Shown here in pieces: positions 36,807 to 45,880 of a DNA stretch of 64,000 bases. Every line of letters starts with the position of its first letter. Positions within the stretch are counted from its first letter, which is position 1. A program made the position numbers and the translations under genes. The stretch lies in contig NZ_LR134372.1 in the NCBI RefSeq assembly GCF_900637395.1, positions 1,426,001 to 1,490,000 on the forward strand, in the 5' to 3' direction. The notes under the pieces were generated by a model. That model did not search any database and had not been told where the DNA came from. It worked only from the letters and a program-made list of their open reading frames with translations. The DNA comes from Campylobacter upsaliensis (lineage in GTDB: Bacteria > Campylobacterota > Campylobacteria > Campylobacterales > Campylobacteraceae).

Positions 36807-37349
36807 TTAACCCCTTAGCACTTTTAAATCACGCTCGGACAAAATAGGATTTTCCCCCTGCCATTTAATGCCTATTCTCTCATCGTTCCACGCATAAGTA
36901 AATTGATCCTGTGCATCGACATATTCGCCCTCATAAGCCCATTTATAATAATAAAGTGCCTCCTTATCGCCCAAAACATAATGTGCATTACCAAAAAATG
37001 GTGGGATTAAAATCAGTTTTTTTTGTTTCGAAGAGATATTAAAACTTTCATATTTTAAATAAGTAGGACTTTCTTTACGGCAATCGACCACAACCTGCTG
37101 AATCTCCCCACTCACGCAAGTTACAAGTTTCCACGATTTATGGTCTCCGTGTATGCCCCTTAAAACATTAGGCTTTGAAATAGTGAATTTATCCAGCACG
37201 AAATTTAAGCCCTTTGGCAGTAAATTGACAAATGCTTTATCCTCAAAAACAGACCAAATTTCGCCTCTAAAATCCTCAAAATAATTCGGCGTAATGATAT
37301 AAACGCCACTTAAAATCTTACTTTCCTCTATCACAAAATCCATAGCCAT
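36807..37349 (-). CDS. GDP-heptose C3/C5 epimerase (Cj1430/RmlC-like), copy 1
   Basis: Cupin epimerase of 180 aa. The RmlC-type active-site His lies in RGIHGDHKSWKL, with VVVDCRKESPTYLKYE following and FTYAWNDERIGIKW near the end. I chose ATG 37349, one base after the upstream reductase stop; it gives the N-terminus MAMDFVIEESKIL, as in C. jejuni Cj1430. An open stretch back to TTG 37367 lies inside the previous gene. It inverts C3 and/or C5 of the 4-keto heptose. A second, diverged copy is at 40485-41018. Confidence 0.85.
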   Translation of the reverse strand: MAMDFVIEESKILSGVYIITPNYFEDFRGEIWSVFEDKAFVNLLPKGLNFVLDKFTISKPNVLRGIHGDHKSWKLVTCVSGEIQQVVVDCRKESPTYLKYESFNISSKQKKLILIPPFFGNAHYVLGDKEALYYYKWAYEGEYVDAQDQFTYAWNDERIGIKWQGENPILSERDLKVLRG

Positions 37350-37350
37350 C

Positions 37351-38451
37351 TTAAGCCACCTTTCCAAGATAGCTTAAGGCTACATTTTGTTTATGAAGGG
37401 TTACCCCCCCCCCCCCCGTGTGATACCACTGATACATTTTTCTAACTCCTTCTTCAAGATTAATTTTTGCTTTCCAACCTAAAGAGTGAATTTTAGAATT
37501 ATCAAGCAGCCTATCCATAGTGCTATCAGGCTTAGAAGTGTTAAAAACCACTTCACCCTCAAAGCCTACAATATCCCTTATCAAAAAGGCTAATTCCTTA
37601 ATACTTAAAACCTCTCCAGAGCCTACATTAAGATGTGAATTTTCGCTCTTAATTTGCTTAAAATTAATATTTTGCATAATATAAACCGCAGCATCTGCTA
37701 AATCCTCACTATGGATAAATTCTCTCCTTACCTTGCCACTTCCCCAAATTTCCACGCTTCTTTCACTCACGCCAAATTTAGCTAAATACTCCTTAGCCTC
37801 GCTCATTGTGCTTAATTTTAAGCTATCTCTTAGCAAAATATCCTCCAAAACGCCTTTTTCATCGTTTTGACTTAATAATTTTGCAAGATGAAATTTTCTA
37901 AGTAGAGCAGGTAAAACCTTAGCCGTTTTAAAGTTAAAATCTTTCGTTTGTCCATATAAATTTGCCAAAGCTAAACTTAAAAACTCCGTTTTAAATTCAT
38001 CATTATAAGCCTCACAAAGCTTAACTCCAGTAATTTTAGCTAAGGCATAAGGAGTGGCTATGCTGTCTAATTTATCACTTAAAAGCGTATCTTCTTTGAT
38101 AGGATTTGTCGCATTTTTAGGATACATCCAAGCAGAACCAAAAAAGAGTAATTTTTTAACCCCATTTTTAAAGCTAGCATTTAAGATATTATTTTGTATC
38201 ATTAAATTTTCATATAAAACAGAAGCAGGTTCAAATTGACCAAGATGGGCAAGTTTCGCCGCTGCCAAGAAGACAAATTCGGGCTTTTCTCTAGCAAAAA
38301 ATTCTGCCACGGCTTTTTGATTTGTCAGGTCAAGTTCGGCGTGGGTTTTTGTGATGATATTGTTAAAGCCTTGTTTTAAAAGCCCTTCGAGTATGGCACT
38401 TCCAGCTGTGCCTCTATGTCCTGCGACATAAATTAAGCTATCTTTAAGCAC
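37351..38451 (-). CDS. fcl: GDP-sugar C4 reductase/epimerase (Fcl/Cj1428-like), copy 2, tract at 3' end
   Basis: SDR of 366 aa with AGHRGTAGSAILEGL and intact catalytic PYALAK. GTG start at 38451 is preceded by a very strong GGAGGTGA. A G14 tract near codon 345 follows MYQWYHT. At 14 the frame runs on through VTLHKQNVALSYLGKVA and stops one base before the next ATG; at 13 it stops at once, at 15 after four more residues. The enzyme core is kept in every phase, so the tract would mainly change the tail and coupling to the epimerase. About 210 bases (37720-37940) are nearly identical to copy 1 (36060-36280). Confidence 0.82.
   Translation of the reverse strand: MLKDSLIYVAGHRGTAGSAILEGLLKQGFNNIITKTHAELDLTNQKAVAEFFAREKPEFVFLAAAKLAHLGQFEPASVLYENLMIQNNILNASFKNGVKKLLFFGSAWMYPKNATNPIKEDTLLSDKLDSIATPYALAKITGVKLCEAYNDEFKTEFLSLALANLYGQTKDFNFKTAKVLPALLRKFHLAKLLSQNDEKGVLEDILLRDSLKLSTMSEAKEYLAKFGVSERSVEIWGSGKVRREFIHSEDLADAAVYIMQNINFKQIKSENSHLNVGSGEVLSIKELAFLIRDIVGFEGEVVFNTSKPDSTMDRLLDNSKIHSLGWKAKINLEEGVRKMYQWYHTGGGGVTLHKQNVALSYLGKVA
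37404..37417 (-). repeat. Poly-G (coding strand) tract, G14
   Basis: Coding context TATCACAC-G14-TAACCCTT; flanks match the autotransporter tract exactly (CACAC and TAACCCTT). Confidence 0.95.
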
Positions 38452-39554
38452 AGCTCACCTCCCAAGCTTTGCTTAAAGTGGGATAAAACGGGAGACTTAC
38501 CCCCCCCCCCCCCCGTGTGATACCACTGATACATTTTTCTAACTCCTTCTTTTAATGAAATTTCAACTTTAAAGCCTAAATTTTCAAGCTTTTTGCCTGA
38601 AGTGTGTTTTTGCATAGCACCATTTGGACGCGCTGTGTTAAAAAATAAAGTCCCCTTAAAGCCAACCACCTCTTTAACCAAATTTGCCAAGTCTTTAATG
38701 CTGATATTTTCACCTGGGGCTACATTGATATGCGTATTTTGAATTTCTTTTTCATCTTTTTGATAAAGGTCTTTAAAATCGACATTTTTTAAGATAAAAA
38801 GCACCGCCTTTGCCAAATCCTCACTATGGATAAATTCTCTAGTCGGTGTGCCATCACCCCAAATTTCCACACTTTCCTCACTCACGCCAAATTTTGCTAA
38901 ATATGTCTTAGCCTCATCTAAATTTTTGACATTAAGATCTTTTAAAAGCTCCTCAAAATGCCCTTCATTTAGCAATTTTGCAAGGTGCATTTTTCTTAAA
39001 AGTGCTGGCATAACATGGGCTTTTTCTAGGTCGAATTTATCATTACTTCCATATAAATTTGTAGGGCTTAGAGCGATGAAATTTGTGCCATATTGTAAAT
39101 TATAGCTTTCACAAAGCATACAACCTGCGATTTTAGCGATGGCGTAAGGTTTATTGGTATATTCCAAATCCCCCCTTAACATCTCATTTTCACTTGTAGG
39201 TAAGGAAGCATTTTTAGGATAAATGGTCGTTGAAGCGATGAAAATCAGTTTTTTAACGCCGTTTTTATAAGCAGCGTGAATCACATTAGCCTCTATCATC
39301 AAATTTTCATAGATAAAATCCGCCCTATAAGTGCTATTTGCCGCTATACCTCCTGCCTTAGCCGCTGCTAAAATTACAAATTCTGGCTTTTCTTTTGCAA
39401 AAAATTCCTCCACTGCTTCTTGATTTGTCAAGTCAAGCTCGGCGTGAGTTTTGTAAATAAGCTGAGTAAAGCCTTGTTTCTCTAACTCTTGCAAAATAGC
39501 ACTTCCCACAAGCCCCCTATGTCCTGCTAGATAAATTTTCGCGTTTTTATCCAT
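38433..39554 (-). CDS. fcl: GDP-sugar C4 reductase/epimerase (Fcl/Cj1428-like), copy 3, tract at 3' end
   Basis: SDR of 373 aa and the most Fcl-like of the three: AGHRGLVGSAILQEL, IASTTIYPKNASLP, and catalytic Tyr-Lys in NKPYAIAKIAG. It has the GDP-fucose synthase style APGENISIKDL region. A G15 tract follows MYQWYHT near codon 347; in this phase a 20-residue tail extends to a stop 19 bases inside the copy 2 gene. Reduces the 4-keto group after C3/C5 epimerisation. Which of the three reductases acts on which intermediate cannot be told from sequence. Confidence 0.85.
   Translation of the reverse strand: MDKNAKIYLAGHRGLVGSAILQELEKQGFTQLIYKTHAELDLTNQEAVEEFFAKEKPEFVILAAAKAGGIAANSTYRADFIYENLMIEANVIHAAYKNGVKKLIFIASTTIYPKNASLPTSENEMLRGDLEYTNKPYAIAKIAGCMLCESYNLQYGTNFIALSPTNLYGSNDKFDLEKAHVMPALLRKMHLAKLLNEGHFEELLKDLNVKNLDEAKTYLAKFGVSEESVEIWGDGTPTREFIHSEDLAKAVLFILKNVDFKDLYQKDEKEIQNTHINVAPGENISIKDLANLVKEVVGFKGTLFFNTARPNGAMQKHTSGKKLENLGFKVEISLKEGVRKMYQWYHTGGGGGKSPVLSHFKQSLGGELCLKIA
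38500..38514 (-). repeat. Poly-G (coding strand) tract, G15
   Basis: Coding context TATCACAC-G15-TAAGTCT. At the 3' end of the copy 3 reductase gene; 13 G would place TAA directly after the Gly run. Confidence 0.95.
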
Positions 39555-40475
39555 TGTTTTCCTTTACAAATCTTAACGGAATTTCAGGATTAGGCAAGAA
39601 AGTAGGACTATCAAACCCCATCAAATTCCCCTCATCACGGTAACCGAAGCTTAAATATGGCTTAGCTAAATCTTTTCTAAAATAGCTCACCTCTAAAGTC
39701 GTGCTGAAAAACAGCCCTTTAGAATAAAAAATTTTACCGTGATTATTTAAATGTGTATGTATAGGCACAAAATGCTCATTAAGACGGGATAAAAGCTTAC
39801 TCCTTAAGGCAAAGCCGTCCCTTTCCTCAGGATTCATTCCGTGAAATTCAAAAATCACTTGAGAAAAATACTCGCTAAGCAAGGATATATCGATATTTTC
39901 TAACATTTCCCACTCGCAATTTTCTATATCACATTGCAAAATATTATTTTTTGTTTTATCAAAATCATTTTTCCTTAAAGCTTCATTTAAAGTAATGGTA
40001 TTTTCATCATTTGTCGCACCTACAAATAACTTATTAAAGATGATATTAGGATGATTATAGGGGCATTTTTCAATACTTCCGTCATACTCAACTACCTTAA
40101 AACCTAAATTCGCCATTTCCAAATCCCAAGGAGAAAATTCACTCACGCCAAGAGAGAGGGCTACCCCCCCCCCCCCCCCCCCCCCGCACTTAGTGCATTA
40201 AACATCACATAACCGCCGTCATTAAATCCACCCACACGCACTAAATTTTCAAAAGGTAAAGCCAAAGGACGAAGTAAGCTTAAATACTTCTTAATATTTT
40301 CATAAACCTGCTCGTTATCATTAAGCCTTACATAATTTCTATCCCTATCTTGTAGGCATTGAAGGAGGATTTGCTTATCCTTTTCATCGATTTTAGAATA
40401 AATGATGATATTTGACATTAAAAGATTGTAATTTAACTCGCTCATTTTTTTCAAGTGCATTTTTAATTCTTGCAT
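39547..40475 (-). CDS. FkbM-like methyltransferase (Cj1419/1420 type), phase-variable, OFF here
   Basis: ATG 40475 starts a helical N-terminus, then NLVRVGGFNDGGYVMFNALS and a G22 tract, after which TAG stops the frame. With 20 or 23 G, it would continue as VALSLGVSEFSPWDLEMANLG and run to 39547 (about 309 aa). The second half has the SAM-fold LQCDIENCEWEMLENI (acidic motif) and FEFHGMNPEE. Candidate capsule methyltransferase. Its ON stop overlaps the start of copy 3 reductase, so the OFF phase may also reduce coupling downstream. Confidence 0.8.
40164..40185 (-). repeat. Poly-G (coding strand) tract, G22
   Basis: Longest tract in the window. Coding context AAGTGC-G22-TAGCCC. Out of frame at 22; TAG follows directly. 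Confidence 0.95.
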
Positions 40476-40484
40476 TTTCTTTCC

Positions 40485-41018
40485 TTAACTTCCACTTGCT
40501 TGCATATCACGCTCTGATAAAATAGGCTTTTCTATACCCCATTTTACACCGATTCTCTCATCGTTCCACGCATAAGTAAATTGATTCTCCGCATCGACAT
40601 ATTCGCCCTCATAAGCACATTTATAATAATACACAGCCTCCTTGCTTCTTACCAAGTGTGCGTTACCAAAGCCCTTGGGGGCTAGGATTAAAAGCTGATT
40701 TTGTGGGTTTATCACAAAGCTTTCATATTTTAAATAGGTCGGGCTATCCTCACGGCAATCAACCACCACTTGTAAGATTTCCCCATACAAACAAGTAGCT
40801 AATTTATAGGTCTTCGTATCGCCGTGAATTCCTCGAATCACATCTTTTTTAGAAGTGATAAATTTATCGTGTTTAAATGGCACAGGTGCTAAATGGGCTA
40901 ACTGCTCCTGCGTGAAAGCCGTCCAGATCTCACCGCGTAAATCTTTAAATTTATTAGGTTTTATGATGAAAACTCCTTTTAAAATCTTTGACTCTTGCAT
41001 ATCAAATGAAAATGGCAT
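40485..41018 (-). CDS. GDP-heptose C3/C5 epimerase (Cj1430/RmlC-like), copy 2
   Basis: Cupin epimerase of 177 aa, paralogue of 36807-37349. Active-site His in RGIHGDTKTYKLATCLYGE, followed by VVVDCREDSPTYLKYE; ends FTYAWNDERIGVKW and a short tail. ATG 41018 is chosen because GGAGG lies 8 bases upstream; the in-frame ATG 41033 would put that ribosome site inside the gene. Having two such epimerases suggests two branches, for example C3 only versus C3/C5. Confidence 0.85.
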   Translation of the reverse strand: MPFSFDMQESKILKGVFIIKPNKFKDLRGEIWTAFTQEQLAHLAPVPFKHDKFITSKKDVIRGIHGDTKTYKLATCLYGEILQVVVDCREDSPTYLKYESFVINPQNQLLILAPKGFGNAHLVRSKEAVYYYKCAYEGEYVDAENQFTYAWNDERIGVKWGIEKPILSERDMQASGS

Positions 41019-41035
41019 TTTTGTAACCTCCATAT

Positions 41036-42343
41036 TTAACTTACAAAAAAACTCACAATTTTACCCACTTTATATGAATAATGCCTTTTAATTTTCAAAA
41101 TTTCTGCATTATTTTTATCCTCATCAAAATACAAAAAATGAAATTTAGCCTTATTTTCCTCAAATTTTTCCCACGCCCTTTCGCACTCTAAAACGCCTTT
41201 TTTAAGCTCTTTAAAAAGCCTTTTAAGCCCTGTAAAACTCTTATAATTTTGCAAGAAAATAAAACCAAGCTTATAAGCCTTTTCGTGCCTCACACACTCC
41301 GCCCCACTTAAAATATAACGCTCAAATTCCCCTCTCAAAGCCTCAAGTTTTTGCTTTAAATTTAAAGGATCTTTTTCCAAAAACAAGCAAGCCACTGCCC
41401 TATCCAAAAAAATAGGCATAAAATGCTCCCTAAATTCCCCCTCAAAGCCCTCAAACTCACTCATATAAAGCACGCTCAAAAGCCAACTTTTAGCCCATTG
41501 CTGTGTTTTTAACGCCTCAAAATCCTCCCCCACAGCCAAATAAAGCTCATAAAGATAAGAATGCGTTGAAAGCCCTTTTTCTTCTGGGTTCATTGTGGAA
41601 TTTGCACGCAGTCTATAATGATAAAGCTTTTTCTTGCAAATGGCGATTTTCTCAGTCATTGAAAAAAGCAGCACCCCAAAGCAATTATCCTCATAAATCG
41701 CTCCATTAACAAAACGAAGTTTAATTTTTTGCAAGAATTTAAAGTCTATCATACCCTGCCAAGTCAGCCAAAACAAGGGCTTAGTTTTCGCTACTTCAAG
41801 CCATTTTTTAGCAGTGATGATGCCCTCACTCAAATCAAAAAGCTCCATTTGACTTTTAGGGGTTTTTTTAAAAGGAATTTCGCATAAAAAATCATAATCA
41901 AACCACAACACATCAGCGTCTTTAATGGCTTTTAAGCACTCACTCACAAAGCTTTTTTCAACTACATCATCGCCATCGACAAAGAGTAAATAATCTGTAT
42001 TTTTAAACTCAAATTTCGCATTTTGCCACGCCCTAAAACCCTCCCCAACAAACGCACACAAAGCACCTTCATTTCTTTCAAAATCAAGCTTTAATTGACT
42101 CTGTAAAAAATCAAGTCCCAAATTCCTAGCCACTGCTTGACCGCTATTTTTCTGGCTTAAAATACAAATGCGACTATCTTTTTGTGCGAATTCTTTAGCT
42201 ATATTTAAGCTTTTATCATCACTTTCATCGTCAATTAAGATGAGTTGTATATTTTCATAATCTTGATTTACAAGGCTTTCTAAACACGCTCTAAAATACT
42301 TTTCGACATTAAAAAACGGCACGATAATGGAAACATTTTTCAT
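41036..42343 (-). CDS. Family 2 glycosyltransferase
   Basis: GT-A glycosyltransferase of 435 aa. N-terminal SIIVPFFNVEKYFRACLESLVNQ, LILIDDESDDKS, and the metal/nucleotide DxD in LLFVDGDDVVEK near 135. The C-terminal 170 residues are helical, with degenerate SYKLG-type pieces (KAYKLGFIFL and HYSYKVGKIV at the very end). Adds a sugar to the capsule repeat; donor not predictable. ATGA overlap with the upstream GT2 gene. Confidence 0.85.
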   Translation of the reverse strand: MKNVSIIVPFFNVEKYFRACLESLVNQDYENIQLILIDDESDDKSLNIAKEFAQKDSRICILSQKNSGQAVARNLGLDFLQSQLKLDFERNEGALCAFVGEGFRAWQNAKFEFKNTDYLLFVDGDDVVEKSFVSECLKAIKDADVLWFDYDFLCEIPFKKTPKSQMELFDLSEGIITAKKWLEVAKTKPLFWLTWQGMIDFKFLQKIKLRFVNGAIYEDNCFGVLLFSMTEKIAICKKKLYHYRLRANSTMNPEEKGLSTHSYLYELYLAVGEDFEALKTQQWAKSWLLSVLYMSEFEGFEGEFREHFMPIFLDRAVACLFLEKDPLNLKQKLEALRGEFERYILSGAECVRHEKAYKLGFIFLQNYKSFTGLKRLFKELKKGVLECERAWEKFEENKAKFHFLYFDEDKNNAEILKIKRHYSYKVGKIVSFFVS

Positions 42344-43335
42344 AAAAGACTCTTTTTAAATCTAGCAAAAAATTTCTTTAAGCTAAAAAGGGGATTTGAT
42401 AGCTTTTTAGCAAATTGTTGTGGATTGGCTATGATGGTTTGAAGCTCTTTTAGCTCACTAGTGCTAAAAATCCCTATTTTTAGGCTCTCGTTTTGAAAAT
42501 CCTTAGCAAAACGCACTAAAAATTCTGCTCTGTATTTTTGATCAATACGCCTTAAATTCCACCAATAACTCTTAAATTTTCTATACAAAAAAACCTCTCT
42601 TAAATGCTCTAAATTCTGGCGTTTCAAAAAGCTATCGATAAAAGCAAATTCCTCACAAATAGCATAAATTTTTTCCTTGCTTTTCGTCGAAGCATTAGGA
42701 TTATCTTGTCTATAAAAATAAAGGCTTTCATTATGAAAATACCAAGTTTTAGCTACACTAAAAAGCTCAAACCAAAAGCCTGTATCTTGATACGCCGCAC
42801 CGCTAGTCTCATTAAGTTTTAAATCAAATTTTTTAATCAAATCAAGACTGTAAAGTGCGCTAACATTGATGATAAAACCTTCTTTTAACACATCTTTTCT
42901 ATCTTTTTCGTCCAAAATGCGTCCGTAAAAATTTTCATTTGAAATGATTTTTAGAAACTCTTGTTTATCCTGCGTAAAAGAGGTCAAATTTGCTTTTACA
43001 ATATCACATTTTGTTGTTAAAGCCAAATTTAAAAGCCTTTCACACATCAAAGGGTGAGCTAAATCATCGCTTTCTACTATGCTAAAATACTCTCCTGTCG
43101 CTTTTTTCAAGCCAAGATTAAGCTGATATCCAAAGCTCTTTTTTTCACTTAAAATAAGTTTAATTCTTTCATCTTTTTTTGCAAATTCTTCTAAAATATC
43201 TAAAGTGCCATCATTAGAATACGCATCAATACAAAGAATTTCTAACTTCGCATAACTTTGAGCTAATACACTCTCGAGACATTCTTTGATGTAAGAAGCA
43301 CTATTGTAGCTTGGAATTAGGATAGAAATAAGCAT
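42340..43335 (-). CDS. Family 2 glycosyltransferase
   Basis: GT-A glycosyltransferase of 331 aa. SILIPSYNSASYIKECLESVLAQS, LCIDAYSNDGT, and the DxD-type motif FSIVESDDLAHP near 92; NETSGAAYQDTGFWFELF near 180 matches the acceptor region of Cj1438-type enzymes. It is closely related to the N-terminal half of the 54693-56987 protein. Good ribosome site (AAGGAAG). First gene of a second - strand block; a TAGAAT box at 43359-43364 is a possible promoter. Confidence 0.85.
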   Translation of the reverse strand: MLISILIPSYNSASYIKECLESVLAQSYAKLEILCIDAYSNDGTLDILEEFAKKDERIKLILSEKKSFGYQLNLGLKKATGEYFSIVESDDLAHPLMCERLLNLALTTKCDIVKANLTSFTQDKQEFLKIISNENFYGRILDEKDRKDVLKEGFIINVSALYSLDLIKKFDLKLNETSGAAYQDTGFWFELFSVAKTWYFHNESLYFYRQDNPNASTKSKEKIYAICEEFAFIDSFLKRQNLEHLREVFLYRKFKSYWWNLRRIDQKYRAEFLVRFAKDFQNESLKIGIFSTSELKELQTIIANPQQFAKKLSNPLFSLKKFFARFKKSLL

Positions 43336-43358
43336 TCACTTCCTTAAATAAAAGCTCA

Positions 43359-43364
43359 ATTCTA
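43359..43364 (-). promoter_or_regulatory. Possible -10 box for the second capsule block
   Basis: TAGAAT on the - strand, 24 bases before the GT2 start at 43335. The block needs its own promoter because the gene upstream is on the other strand. Confidence 0.35.
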
Positions 43365-43411
43365 ACACACTTTGTTTAATTTACGCTACAATAACGCAAA
43401 AAAGGCTTTTT

Positions 43412-43996
43412 TTGCAAACCATATCTTCACTTTACACAGCACGCTATGAGATTAAAAAATCGCTCTTCATAGCACATCTTAGCCCCTTTAATGAATTTAA
43501 AAATTTGCTTAACACTTTAAAAAAAGAGCATAGTAAAGCCGTGCATTTTGTGTGGGCATATCGCTTTTTAAATGAAAATCATCAAATCGCAGAGGATAAA
43601 AGCGACGATGGTGAGCCTAAAAACACTTCCGCACTGCCTTGTCTTAATGTGCTAAGGGGCAAGGAGCTTGTTAATATTAGCGTCATTGTAGTGCGGTATT
43701 TTGGTGGCGTTAAGCTTGGCACGGGAGGGCTTGTAAGAGCTTACGGTGAGGCGGTAAATTTAGTGGTAAAAGAGGCGATTTTAGAACCTTTTGAGTTAAA
43801 AGAGGAGCTTGAATTTAGTCTTAATTTTAAGAATTCTTCTAAGATGGAGCATTTTTTAAAAAAAAGCAATATCACTTTTCAAAGAGAATTTAAGGAAACC
43901 CACATCATCTTTAAGCTTAAATTAAGTCAAAAAGAGAAAGTGGAATTTGAAAGCTTTTCAAAGACTTTCAGTCCAAAAGAGCTGAAAATTTTGTAA
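43412..43996 (+). CDS. IMPACT/YigZ family protein
   Basis: Protein of 194 aa, the only + strand gene in the capsule region. The UPF0029 core is clear: KKSLFIAHLSPF, then HFVWAYRF, EDKSDDGEPKNTSALPCLNV and VVRYFGGVKLGTGGLVRAYG. The start appears to be TTG 43412 with AAGG upstream. The family binds ribosome or nucleic-acid related targets and is a housekeeping gene; its role in bacteria is not settled. It splits the - strand capsule genes into two transcription units. Confidence 0.88.
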   Translation: MQTISSLYTARYEIKKSLFIAHLSPFNEFKNLLNTLKKEHSKAVHFVWAYRFLNENHQIAEDKSDDGEPKNTSALPCLNVLRGKELVNISVIVVRYFGGVKLGTGGLVRAYGEAVNLVVKEAILEPFELKEELEFSLNFKNSSKMEHFLKKSNITFQREFKETHIIFKLKLSQKEKVEFESFSKTFSPKELKIL

Positions 43997-44005
43997 TTAT
44001 TGATT

Positions 44006-45880
44006 TCAAACCTTTTTCTTAAATTCCCTCACTATTCTTTTACTATCAATCAACCAAAATTTTAACAATCCTCCACGCCACATATTTTTATACGCCGTTA
44101 TCAACGCTTCTCCTAGCTTATAGGATAAAAATTCTTTTATTTTCAACGCCTCTTCATAATCATCATACAATTTAAGATCCAATACCTTAGTTTTATGTTC
44201 GTATTTTATTTTTTCTTGCATATTTTTTTGTTCTTCTTGATGTGCTATTTTAATCGACATTAAGATATATGGTAGCTTCATATAACCCCAAAAGCTTTTA
44301 GAATTCCTAATCATAGCCAAGCCTAATTTATAAGAGAGATGAGAACTTACCCTTTCAACAGCACCAGTAAAAAATCTCTCTTCTTTTTCTCCAAATAAAC
44401 CTTGAAAATAATCAAAAAATTCTAAACTTTTTTTAAGTTCATTCCCTTTTAATGGTGTAATTTCACAATCTTTTTCCAAAGCTTTTTCAAAATTAGGCAT
44501 TACATATTCTTTAGGATCAAATGCCCTAATAATATCCAAATTTAAGAAAGGCTTCACAATTCTAACACCCTCCAACATAAATAAATAATGAGGCATATAA
44601 TGTGTCCCCATATTATGTGGTGCAGATGCGAACATATCTATATGCTTATTATCTAAAGCTAATTGCCAAATAGATAAGAAAAATTTCATTACATTAGCTC
44701 TACCAGCCACACAACAATCATTTACTCCCTCTCCACCCAAACTTACCGATAAATCCATAGGAAGCATTTTTTCAAAATGCGAAAAATCGCAAAATTTTTC
44801 CAAAATACCATCTGGACGAACATTAAGTATAAAATCATATTTAAAATTGTGTTTAACTTCATATTCTTCAAGCATTTGCAAAAGTCTATATTTACCATAC
44901 CACATCTTTTGCAAATTAGAGGATCCATTTAATCCAAATTTATGACAAAATTCCTCTTCATTTTCCACAGAAAAAGCGACCAAATTATTTATTAGTCTAA
45001 TTTTATTTGTATTTAAGCGCTTAAAACGCTGTTGTGTTAAAATTTGAAAAGTATTGGGGAAATTTTTACACAATTCATTCCAAGTGCGAAGTTTTTCTGG
45101 GCAATAGTCAAAAAAATGCGGAATATGAGAGAACATTCTATACGCCCAATGAGGAGACCCACCAAGTCCCATCCAATCATACTCTCTATCCCAAGTAAAA
45201 AAGAAAACATCCGCTTCAAAACCAAAATCGGCAACAATTTTATTGATTCTATCTAACCAATTTTTACCTCTTAAAGCACCAGAAATAGTTAAGGCAAATC
45301 TTTTGCCACTTTTAAGATGTTTATTGCCAAAAATATTATTTTTAAAATGATGTGAAAAAATATTCATATAAGTTAAAGCGGCAAAAGAGTCTTCAAAATG
45401 ATTATGTATAGTTGTCAAAACAATACTTGCACCATAACTAAAAAAATTTCTATCATTAAGTGCAAAAAAATCAACAGCAGTCTTAATAAAGAAAGCCTTA
45501 CTTTCAATAGAGCTTTGCGGTAAAAATTGTGGTAAATAATCCCAAGCTTTTTTACATTCTAAAGAATTATTTTGAAGTGATAATATAAAATCATAAGCTA
45601 TACAAAGATGTGAAGGGATAGAGTTTACCCTCCCATCAAGAAAATCTCTTAAATCTTTCTTAAGCTCCACATAATTTAAATCGGCAAAGTATTTTTGAGG
45701 GTATTTTTCTAAAAGCTCGTAAGCCTTTTGTAATCTAGCACTTTCATAATAAAATAAAAACGCTTCTTTATGATAACCTTTTTCTAAATGCTCATCATAT
45801 AAACTTTCTACCGCATTAAAATCCCAAGACTCAAAAGCACGATTGATTTTTGTTTTAATAGCCTCTAATTCCAAATTCAC
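44006..45880 (-). CDS. Capsule-locus protein of unknown function, glycosyltransferase-like, with SYKLG tail
   Basis: Protein of 624 aa. Residues 1-180 are helical. A central alpha/beta domain begins FALTISGALRGKNWLDRINK near 200, with ADVFFFTWDREYDW and FILNVRPDGILEKF (an RPD motif seen in several uncharacterised bacterial glycosyltransferases). The C-terminus holds two SYKLG-type segments (HLSYKLGLAMIRNSKSFWGY near 517 and FLSYKLGEALI near 585). A transferase role is inference. No tract is present. Its ATG overlaps the upstream stop. Confidence 0.6.
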   Translation of the reverse strand: MNLELEAIKTKINRAFESWDFNAVESLYDEHLEKGYHKEAFLFYYESARLQKAYELLEKYPQKYFADLNYVELKKDLRDFLDGRVNSIPSHLCIAYDFILSLQNNSLECKKAWDYLPQFLPQSSIESKAFFIKTAVDFFALNDRNFFSYGASIVLTTIHNHFEDSFAALTYMNIFSHHFKNNIFGNKHLKSGKRFALTISGALRGKNWLDRINKIVADFGFEADVFFFTWDREYDWMGLGGSPHWAYRMFSHIPHFFDYCPEKLRTWNELCKNFPNTFQILTQQRFKRLNTNKIRLINNLVAFSVENEEEFCHKFGLNGSSNLQKMWYGKYRLLQMLEEYEVKHNFKYDFILNVRPDGILEKFCDFSHFEKMLPMDLSVSLGGEGVNDCCVAGRANVMKFFLSIWQLALDNKHIDMFASAPHNMGTHYMPHYLFMLEGVRIVKPFLNLDIIRAFDPKEYVMPNFEKALEKDCEITPLKGNELKKSLEFFDYFQGLFGEKEERFFTGAVERVSSHLSYKLGLAMIRNSKSFWGYMKLPYILMSIKIAHQEEQKNMQEKIKYEHKTKVLDLKLYDDYEEALKIKEFLSYKLGEALITAYKNMWRGGLLKFWLIDSKRIVREFKKKV

